From positions 124,001-188,000 of the forward strand of contig ARYC01000103.1 in the NCBI GenBank assembly GCA_000711775.1: 64,000 nt of DNA. Reading direction: 5' to 3'. The notes under the pieces were generated by a model, which worked only from the letters and a program-made list of their open reading frames with translations, searched no databases and was not told where the DNA came from. The first letter of the stretch is position 1. The number at the start of each line of letters is the position of its first letter. Positions 55,443-64,000 of this stretch are shown piece after piece. Source of the stretch: Oxytricha trifallax (Eukaryota; Ciliophora; Spirotrichea; Sporadotrichida; Oxytrichidae). A program made the translations under genes and the position numbers.

Positions 55443-57284
55443 ATGTCAATCCGAATAATTCTCACAAAAAGCAAGCAAGCTTATTCTTCTACTAAGCAGT
55501 GCCCTGTTGATGGTTGCTCGCAATCCTTCTTAAAGAGATGTGACAAGTATTACCACTTAAAAAAGGGCTCACCCAAACTTTGATTATTAAAAGCACATCG
55601 AGGAAAGTAGGCAAGTTTATTGTGATCATAGCCAAAAGTCTTATAAAAGTTTCAATGTCCTAAGAGCTCACAAGTGTAAATCTATCAGGAGTGAGCAATA
55701 AATGAGGAATGGGCTGATAGCTCCTAACGGCACAAATGGGAATTAGCAGTAATAAGTGCTAACAAAGTAAGCTTATAAAGTTGCTTATTCATTTAGTAGG
55801 GTTGATGCTACAGTACAAACTTATGAAAGCCACTCTTACTCTAGTCTCCTAAGTAGTTTTGCTTAATCTGCAACCTACCCCTAGAATTTTTAGGAAGCTT
55901 AACCTATCTTATAGGATATCAATACGGCCGTTAATTGTTCGGCAGTTAGAAACTTAGCCCAAATTCAAGACGCCACGATTATATCAGAGGTTGCAGCTTA
56001 TCAAGAGTTAGGAAACTAAAATTTTGGTAGCAGCCTCTAGTCTATGATTCCTTCAAAGAGATTACATAACCAAGAGAATTCAATATTGTAATCCTCTCTG
56101 GTCACCCCTATAAAAAGATCTTGTCTCGGCTTGTATTACAATGAGAATCAACACCCTAATAAGGACTCGAAAAAAGGGTAGAGCAGTGCTTGAAAATCGG
56201 GCAATCTTCGATATGATTCCTAAACTTTCAACACAGTGCTTGACTATGAATAACCTCAGAGTTCTACTAAGGATAAAATAAAAGGACTCCAAGAAGAGAT
56301 TGATTCTCGCAATAGCAGCTGGCTTAAAAGGATAACTCAATACAATATCTCACTGCGTTTAATGATTTCCAGGACATGAAAATTAATGATGCTATTTAGC
56401 AAGATGCTCTTGAAAATCTATAGTACATAATCAGCGAAGAGCTGACTTCTGAATTGAACTTACTAGATAAATCATTCCTGTGTTTTGACTCTACCAAGGT
56501 TAATGCATAAGCGGTGAAGCAAGGTTTAATTGGCAGCAGCCATTTCAGGGTTTTGAAAGTGTTCCTAGGGGTTGATAAACAAGAGCAAGCAGCAAGGAAA
56601 CATATTGAAGACTATGAGAATTTTCCTATGGGGTACCATGGTGGAGTTGGCACTGTAAAGGACTCATCATAGGTCCTGTGGAACCAGTGCATCATAAAGC
56701 AGTACTACAAGTATAATCTCCTCGAATTAAAAGCCGCAATAAAGCTCTCTTAGAAGCAGTTGGAGTTGATAGCGTTTTGTGTTATCAGTACTTTATAAGA
56801 GGCTAACATCGTTTAGTAATTCCACCTGAACCTTAAGCCAAGCAACCTGCTATTTGACGAGAACCTAATGCCCATGTTGGTCGACTGGAAATACGTGAAG
56901 GACCACACTATCTCGGGTCTTGAATTTCAACATAGCCCAGAAGAAATTCTAGGATTCAAGGACTAAGACAGAGGTGAGTTAATGGAGCGTAGAGATGCTT
57001 GGGGATTGGGAGTGATTCTGTACTATCTTTATCATGACAGGCACCCCTACTCCATTATGGAGATGGAAACCTTAAGTATTACAAAAGAGAAATTGCCCTT
57101 AATCGATATAGATGAATCAATAGACAGAGAGATGAGGAAAATAATAAGTAAGCTATTGGTCTAGAAACCAAGGCAGCGATGGACGATTAGACAGGTGTTT
57201 TAATAATAGGTTTTTCAGCCATATAGGGCTATTCCCCTGAAAGCAGTAAGGGAATAAATTAGAGCAGTTGAAATTTAAGTATGA
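55443..57284 (+). pseudogene. Gene A: zinc-finger/pseudokinase protein with frame lesions
   Basis: The N-terminus MSIRIILTKSKQAYSST is followed by finger CPVDGCSQSFLKRCDKYYH, then a second finger-like YCDHSQKSYKSFNVLRAHKC, in which one Cys is Ser. A Gln/Ser-rich middle follows, then a kinase fold: HFRVLKVF (ATP-site Lys), FHLNLKPSNLLF, MLVDWKYV, SPEEILGF and DAWGLGVILYYLYHDRHPY. The catalytic Asp of HRD is Asn, and DFG is DWK, so it should be a pseudokinase. Lesions: TGA 55580 with a frame change near 55590, TGA 56191, and a frame return near 56340. It ends at TGA 57282-57284, convergent with gene B. Confidence 0.75.
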
Positions 57285-57391
57285 ACATTTATATAATTGA
57301 TAATTTGTAATTTGAATTAATAATTAATCTAAACCTTAATCTATTCTCTGGCTAATTAAAGGGTATATTATTGGAAATCTTAAGGAAGGTT

Positions 57392-57405
57392 TGTAACAAA
57401 CATCA
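57392..57405 (+). repeat. 14-bp motif copy 2
   Basis: TGTAACAAACATCA; its complement begins with TGA, the stop codon of gene B. Confidence 0.9.
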
Positions 57406-60400
57406 CTTCAGTTTTGAAATGTCCAGATCCTTATACGAGCATTTCCAAAGCTCCTCAAACACTTTGTCCTTGCGGACCTCACTTACTGAGGCTCTGTCTC
57501 CCTACTGGAACTGAAGCAACTTCTTGATTACTTTCTTAATGCCAGACTTTGCGTTCTTGATTTCATCTGGCAGCTCTTGCTACTTGTATCCTTAATTCAT
57601 CCCACGTATCTATGCATCTGTGAAGGGGTGTTTACCGAACTGAATCATGAAGAGTACAACACCCAGACTCCAGGATCTAGCTTGAATATCTGGATATCCT
57701 GCGCAAGTATGTCCTGCCTGAACTGCTCAGGCGCCATGAAAGATTTCGTACCTGAACTAACTGCAGAATCAGTGAGACCCCAATCACAGATTTTTGGAAA
57801 GTACTTATCATCAATCAGAATGTTATCCAGCTTTAGATCTCTGTGAGCAATCCCAAGTGAGTGGGCGTAAGCGATTCCTATTATTATGAAGTAGGAGATG
57901 TAAAACTTCTGTTTCTCATTTAGCTCCTTATCGTGAATAAATGTCTGAGATTATTATTGTACCATTTCATAACTATCAATTTCCTCTTACCAAGTTTTAT
58001 AGTCTCCACCAAGTCAACAATAAAATTCGAGCCTGGGTCTTTTTCTTTTTTGTTTAGAGTTCCTTCAGAGCTTTAACTTCGCAATTGATTTACTGCTATC
58101 AATAGGCACTTTGATTGCCAGGAACTCATTGGGTTATTACTCCCCAAGTTTCTAACACTTAAAGACTCTTCCGAAACCTCCGTTTGCTTACTCGTTCAGA
58201 ACCTTGAAGCCGTACCTATCTATCAGTAGCTCTGCTATATAAGATATGTTTTCCTACTCAAGTCTTTTGTTATTAGCCTATAGCTTATCATTAGCAATAT
58301 TCAACTCCTGCCATTATTACAACCTACTTGCAATCTTTTCTTCAATAAAATGAAATTTGTGCAGCTATTTCGCATAGTCGGTGTAGAGATTAAAAATTTT
58401 GAGGCGTTCCTCTTCTTCAAAGCCTTGATATATCTCCCTCTGAACATGATTAAAAACACCCTTCTCTCCAAAATCTTAGTCCAGCTCTGAACTACTGGGC
58501 TCAATGTATTTCTCAATAATAGCTTTCTGCATACCACATTAATCCAACAGGTTTTAATACTGCTCTATGCCCTTCTTGTACAATGAAAATGTTTTCAGAA
58601 CTGAATCAGGAGTGACAGCCTCGATCTTAGAACTACCTGCTAACCGAACTTAATCTGCGATGGTTTAATTTATTTGATCCAGCATTTATTAACCGGATCC
58701 AGAGCTTTCACTAAAGCCAAGAAGCTCGTTATGTTTTATTCGCTAGAAATTTGTAGGGTGATGTTTGTTACAGACAGCTTCTATGTTTTCATTTGAGGAG
58801 CGCATATCTCTTTAAGTACTTGATCTTTTTTGCAAAATCTAGCCTTCGCCTTTTTAGATCTCTTTAACTTCTTCAGAGAGAATCTCTTACCCCTTTATCC
58901 TTGATCGCGCGATAGATACTGCCTGGTATCTCTCAAGGAAATGAAAAGTAAATTTCTAATTGCCAGTTGTTGAGTAACTCATTTTATAGATAGATTAGAA
59001 GTTAGGCTGGTTATTGAGAAGATTGATTTTATTGATATTGGAGGTAACTACTGCATACTTTAGATTGGGGCAGTTGTCAATAAGATCCATCAAGTACACT
59101 AAGCAGGGTCTGACATCCTGGCAGCGAAGCTGTATAAGTGAGTTACCTGCAGATTAGACGAAGTCTTAAATTCCTAGACGTTCCTGAAATTTGTTTAATA
59201 GAACTCAATCTCTTGAGGACAGCGCTCACTTCCAAGTCTGAATAATCTTCCTAGAGTTAGAGTAATTTCTTATTTGAGATATGGAAGCGGTTTGCGACTA
59301 TCTCCACTCCAACGCTGGTTGCATTTGTCATAAATGCTGCCTAGAATACCAGCTTGCCAAACCCAGAACCAACATCATAAAACACAGAGTCTTGGCTCAT
59401 ACCATACTATTGCAGCCTTTCAATAATTTTGGAAAACTGAACTGTAGAAATTTCCCCGTATGCAGGTTGGGCATCACTGCCCACAAAATTGGGATCCATT
59501 ATTATACTAGCTCTAGAACGAGTTGCAGGGGCTACAATGCCACAAGTCTTGGTTTGAATGTCCTGATTAAATAACACATGAATATTGCTGAAGTTCAAGT
59601 CACTTTAAAAGTTTAGGTACCTATGGATTTCCAAAAACGTTTTCCACAATCTATTATTAACTTTCTCATTAATACAATTATCTTCTTCCGCTTGAGCTTT
59701 GCCTTCTGTTAACTAAGCCAATTGAGTTTGTTCAGGCGCATGAGTAGCCACCTTTATAAAGTCAAGTAATACACCTTCCCTTGCAACTGACTTGGAACTT
59801 GAAGCAGGCTAAATCAAATCTAGTTGAGCGCAATATTAGCTTAAGAGAAGCATCCATCATTCCCTGCAATTAAATCGTCATGGTTTTCAATAGGAGATCC
59901 AGGATAAAAGTCCTCATGAGCTTACTGCTCTACTGGAAGTGATCTTGATACCTCACTGATTGTAGCTACGCCTTACGCTTCTGACCTTTCAATTGCCTCC
60001 AACATATCTGTATGTTTATCAACTGGAATTATTCTTACTTTAGAATTGCAGCTGCTAAGTTGCGATAGATTCTTTTGAGTTGGAGTGGGCTTTCTCATCC
60101 ATATTGATTTAGGAAGCTTCGCTCTGCTTTACATCTCCCTTGGATTTGCCAGAGGAACTGTACTTCTAGCTACCACTCTCAATAGCCTGGGCAACTTCTC
60201 TAATCTTCTTCTCCTTGACACAAGGGTGAAACCTATAGCTGTGCTTAGTTGAGTAGACCTTCTAACAAACTTCACAAATTGTATGATAGTTTTACAACTT
60301 GTTGTCTCTAACTTCCTGCTCGGTGTGATCCTTCTTTATGTGGCGGTGTTTGGCTGTTCTGTTTTAGAAAGGGGCATTGCAAATCTGACACGTAAACCCC

Positions 60401-60432
60401 TTGGGTAGCACCTGCTTCTATTGTTAATTCAT
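57403..60432 (-). pseudogene. Gene B: zinc fingers + DOT1-like methyltransferase + protein kinase
   Basis: It starts MNQQQEQVLPKGFTC at 60432. Finger 1 CQICNAPFQNRTAKHRHIKK, finger 2 CEVCQKVYSTKHSYRFHPC. At about 59500-59280: YGEISTVQFSKIIERLQQYG, then VFYDVGSGFGKLVFQAAFM, then TSVGVEIVANRF, the SAM-binding DxGSGxGK and GVE motifs typical of DOT1-type histone methyltransferases. A coiled-coil-like stretch follows. The kinase N-lobe (NGGFGRVFKC, LAIKVP) lies at 58250-58080, HRDLKLDNIL near 57850, CDWGLT for DFG, and GTKSFMAPEQF. It ends ISKLK at TGA 57403. At least four frame changes (near 59220, 58070, 58010, 57671). About 1000 residues if joined. Confidence 0.72.
58759..58772 (-). repeat. 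14-bp motif copy 3 (inside gene B)
   Basis: TGATGTTTGTTACA on the plus strand; on the coding strand it encodes CNKHH between the methyltransferase and coiled-coil parts. Confidence 0.9.
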
Positions 60433-60494
60433 TTGGTGAAATTTTAACTGAGTAATTTTGTACTTGTAACTTAATATTATAAAACTTTGATCAA

Positions 60495-60508
60495 TGTAAC
60501 AAACATCA
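60495..60508 (+). repeat. 14-bp motif copy 4
   Basis: TGTAACAAACATCA, followed by CCTGGAATTGTGTCC as in copy 1. Confidence 0.9.
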
Positions 60509-60566
60509 CCTGGAATTGTGTCCGAATATGTGTCCGGAATTGTGTCCAATCTGGAATTTGTGTCCA
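60509..60566. repeat. GGAATNTGTGTCC tandem, four units
   Basis: GGAATTGTGTCC, GAATATGTGTCC, GGAATTGTGTCC and, after AATCT, GGAATTTGTGTCC. Same unit as at 54484-54512. Confidence 0.8.
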
Positions 60567-60792
60567 TTTTAGGAGGAAATCGAACTTTCTTCAATCAAGC
60601 CTGCTCGCGCTTAGAAACTTGTCAGGTGGCATATATGAGTTAAGGAAAGTCAGAAGCTAAGTTGCCTGGTTCTTAGGAATGTACAGGCAGGGCACCTGAA
60701 AGTTTCGAGGCTTTTGAAGGAATATAAATAAGGAAGGCTCTCTGTTTAACTTCTACTTTGATTAAACTTTATAATTAATAACTATTAATATA

Positions 60793-63700
60793 ATGAGTGA
60801 GCAATCACCGAATCCAGCTAAAGGAAAGAAGGGCAAATATCCTTGCACGATCGCGGGATGCCAGAAGAGTTATATATCCTCCCAGAGCTTAACAAAGCAC
60901 AAGCACTAGAAGCACTACGACTAAGTGCAGTAGATGAAACAACTCAAACCTAAAATGAATATGTGCGATAAGTGCAACAACTTCTACTCTTCCTCTGAAA
61001 GCAAGAGAAAGCACAAGTGCAAGAATGCCAAGCCTGAAAGCATTCTTTCCAGCATTTACGGCAACTCTTCAGAGTCGTTCAGCAAAGGCAATCAATGCCA
61101 CAACTATTCTCGGTTCAACTCCCTGGCTCCTGGAGATGAAAACTATAATACCTGTGAACCCTTTGAATTAAACTAGCCTGGCGATTTCGTTTCAAGTATG
61201 CTTAAAGAGAATTGCTCATCGATGAGGATTTAACCTTAAAAGCCTCCTTAACTTTAAGGTATGTAATGTATATAAGTTAATGCAATATAGACACTCACCC
61301 TGTCCAAGTTCCTGCTTTTATAATAAGCGTTAAAGAGATGGAAACTCCCGTCATCACGAGGAGAACTTTGCTAAGGTTCAGGAAATTTACCAAATTCGCA
61401 AGACCTTGAACTCGGTTGCAGTGCAGGTTAATCCCAGCAACTTTGATCTTGCAACTCAAACTGAAAGCAAGGATGTAAAGCCCTTAATGATGTCTCTTTC
61501 AACTCTGACACAATAGTCAATCCTACCGAAGCAACGATTCAAGAAGAGATCAAAGTCCAAACCATCTATGACTGCTGGAATGATCCTGACAGGCTTGAAA
61601 AGCAGGAGTATATTGATAAGAAAATACGGCACCAGTGGCAGAAAGAAGAGAAAGATGGATTGAGGACTCCTAAATTCAAAGGCGTAAAGGCTGTAAGGCT
61701 CGATGAAGCTGTACCAGCAACTAGGTATACTGCCTCAGAAGAAGACAAGAAGTAAATGAAAGCATTTTATGAACAGTACTAAGTTAAGGTTCAAGAATTT
61801 ATAAGTAAAAATTAGGAAGTCGATTACTCCAACTCGAGAACTCCCAAATCGAAGTCGGTTACCAGGAGTCAAAAGAAATAAGACCTTATGATGGTAGAGG
61901 CTAACTCAATGTTCCTGCTGCCCCATCCTATCTTTGATCCTTTGGAAGTTGCCAAGCTAATCAACATCCTACTGGGAGAGGACAACGACCCTGACATCCT
62001 TCTTTGCGAGATTGATTCTTACTTCTCTTAAGCTACATTTTTCTGCAACTTGGTGTAACAAACATCAACCTTCACTTTCATAAACTCTAAACCTATTCAC
62101 TCCCTCTTACATGACCTGGTCAACGAGTTCATGGGCTAAGCTATGCTAAGTAACAATCCCTGGTTAGGTGCCTATCTCTCAAGGATAGATATCATTCACA
62201 AGACCACCAAGATCATTGAGCTTAGAGACTCCAACAATTCCTTCGCCACTCACTTTTGTTGTTTTAAAATTGAGATTGATTCTTCAAAGGCTAAAGAACT
62301 TATTCAAGCAATTAATCGCAGTGCCCCACTCTAGTATGTGCTCTGGGTATTGCCTCCTGATTAATGCCTGGGTAGAGGAGGGATCCATTACTTCAAGATA
62401 ATGAGCGATCATCCTGTAGAGATCATAAACCGGGACGAGCAGCAGATCAAATTCTACCTTTACTACAAGGATTCATCTTCAGACTTTGTCGACTCCAACT
62501 TCACGACTCCTGGAAGTCAGTTAGGAAAAAGGCACAGTGAAGTCCAAATGACTCCAAAGCTGCTAGGCTTGGAACTTGAGGCAGAGAATTAAGAACCGCA
62601 ATAATAGCTAAGCCCAAGATCCAAAAGTCTTTTGGAAAAGGCCACTAAGGAGTTTGCCCCCAAACTAGCTTACGCTATTATTAATAAGCAGGTAAACTAA
62701 TAGAAGGTGAGAGATTAACTGCATAATTCTATTAATGCAAACGAGCCATTAGAATAGTTTGAGAAGCTGGTATCCTTAACCAATAAGTTGCAGTACCTCT
62801 TTACAATTAAGCAGACAATACCACTTGCCGAACTGATCAAAAACATGATATGAAGTGACAAGCATGTTGGAAAGTTCATTTCAGAGACTCAGATCATAGA
62901 GGGTCTAAAGAAGTTATAAGAAGCCTCAGGAGGCTGGATATAGATCATAGAAAGTAAAAGCAAGTAAGCAGGTTTTATTAAACAAGTTTAAAAAATTAAT
63001 ATTGAATAGATCAAAACGTCCTTGAAACTGCATTGCAAGTATGAGCCCAAGGGAACTGAGTAAAGGTTGTCGATTTAGAAGGATAGGCTGTTTTACAATC
63101 AAGTGGATAAGTTGAGAGCGTATTGGAACCTATCAAGGTTCGAAGGAGAGAACCTGGAAAAAATACAAAATGTTTTGAATAAAGTAGTGGCCTTACCAAC
63201 GAATCAAAAGGTTACTGGGCTTAGAGTGGGCTAGGAATAACTGGAGTAGTTACAATAATCGATAGCGAACGACGCGGTGTACAGGACCCTCAATCAAAAA
63301 GAAAAGGCCGAGTTCGTTGAAGGGTCCAAGTTCTATATTCACTACTAGACTCTGAACTAGCAAATGCTGAGGGGGATCTACGGGCGACTTGATTTACTAT
63401 TAAAATCTTACAAGGAAAGCTAGAACCTTAGAGCTACTGTGGAGGATATGGAAAATGACATCTTTGCTATGGTTAAGAGAGAGGCTGACAAACATAACTT
63501 GTTGCTTGGAAAAAGAATAGGGAAAAGTCATCTTACCAGATCGTTCGAGTGTTATAGGAAAACGAATAGCAACCAAGTCATAAGCGAGAGCAGCGGTCCT
63601 TGTGAAATGATTATTAAGATCTTCTGGAAAGCTCTGATTCCTGATCAAGCTTCAGCTATTGCAATTATGGATACCAACTTCAATAAGCAAGGTAGAAACA

Positions 63701-64000
63701 TAGTGTCTATACTAGAAACCTATAACCTCTTGGGCAAGCCTGCATACTTGATGCCTAGGTATCCATACAACTTAAGGACCCTTTTAGAAGGCTTTTTCAT
63801 AAATCAGAAGTGCTTCAAGTACGTTGCCTTCATGATCATCAAGACTCTATTCCAGGCCCATAAGAACAAAGTCTATCACCTGAATATTAAGCCGGAAAAC
63901 ATTCTGTTTGATAAGTACCACGTTCCTTACTTGACAGATTGGTTGAACAGGAATGTTTAGAGAGATGGAATCATTAACGAATACTCTCCTCCTGAATTTA
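60793..64000 (+). pseudogene. Gene C: zinc-finger/pseudokinase protein, 3' end outside window
   Basis: It starts MSEQSPNPAKGKKGKYP. Finger 1 CTIAGCQKSYISSQSLTKHK, finger 2 CDKCNNFYSSSESKRKHKC. A long middle follows (EEIKVQTIYDCWNDPDRLEK; FLLPHPIFDPLEVAKLINIL; QYVLWVLPPDQ) with coiled-coil-like segments, then the kinase fold from about 63480: CEMIIKIFWK, YHLNIKPENILF, LTDWLNRN and EYSPPEF. The catalytic Asp is Asn, as in gene A. Lesions: an out-of-frame interval from about 61310 to 61480 (two compensating indels, TGA 61444 within), and an in-frame TGA at 62851-62853. From 61480 on it is otherwise open to the window end. Confidence 0.75.
62054..62067 (+). repeat. 14-bp motif copy 5 (inside gene C)
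   Basis: TGTAACAAACATCA within the open frame, where it encodes VQQTS. Confidence 0.9.

Larger units (their letters stand above)
60433..60792. promoter_or_regulatory. Divergent intergenic region between genes B and C
   Basis: Genes B and C start on opposite strands 360 bp apart. The region holds the 14-mer and the GTGTCC-type tandem, so a shared upstream regulatory role is possible, but no core promoter can be named. Confidence 0.4.

Noticed and set aside
59281..59574. Plus-strand ORF of 97 codons
   Set aside because: It is the complement of the DOT1-like motif region of gene B, which has clear family motifs.

Overview
This window is germline (micronuclear) DNA of a stichotrich ciliate of the Oxytricha/Sterkiella type. 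Three things show this. (1) TAA and TAG occur throughout conserved protein stretches where Gln is expected, and only TGA ends them; all products below are read with that code. (2) There are 4-kb transposons whose ends are the telomeric repeat CAAAACCCCAAAACCCC, which identifies telomere-bearing elements (TBEs). (3) Short coding islands lie in very AT-rich DNA and share short direct repeats ('pointers') with one another; these are macronuclear-destined segments (MDSs) separated by internal eliminated sequences (IESs). Family assignments are by eye. Single-base frameshifts may be decay or assembly error.

Layout. TBE1 1-3626 (left end outside); foldback 3738-4725; kinase fragment near 6 kb; TBE2 6698-10813; strongly decayed TBE3 11813-15820; 16-22 kb with kinase MDS pieces, MITE-like foldbacks and a nested insertion; TBE4 22432-26542; Cys-rich coding segment inside a 1.1-kb inverted repeat 27060-28147; TBE6 remnant 28.4-29.2 kb; 30-45 kb with coding islands (unidentified, copine, two kinases, EF-hand-like) and more foldbacks; TBE7 stub 44903-45202; TBE5A 45203-49241 and TBE5B 49242-53401 head to tail; then a GC-richer cluster of long genes from 53.5 kb to the end.

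Each TBE carries a DD34E (Tc1/mariner/IS630-type) transposase, a '22-kDa' gene of unknown function on the opposite strand, and a '57-kDa' protein with two C2H2 fingers and a protein-kinase domain. Only TBE5B keeps all three open. The 22-kDa gene has two tiny introns (36 and 26 nt) whose positions and lengths agree in TBE1, 2, 4, 5A and 5B.

Two findings stand out. First, at 37.3-38.8 kb a kinase gene is scrambled in the classic odd/even way: MDSs 1,3,5,7 in one block and 2,4,6,8 in another, with matching pointers at six of the seven joins and one open frame across the first five. Second, the 55.4-64.0 kb cluster encodes three related proteins with N-terminal zinc-finger pairs and C-terminal kinase or pseudokinase domains. 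One carries a DOT1-like methyltransferase motif between them, a combination I do not know from described proteins. The cluster also carries five exact copies of a 14-bp motif. Its finger-plus-kinase layout resembles the TBE 57-kDa protein.
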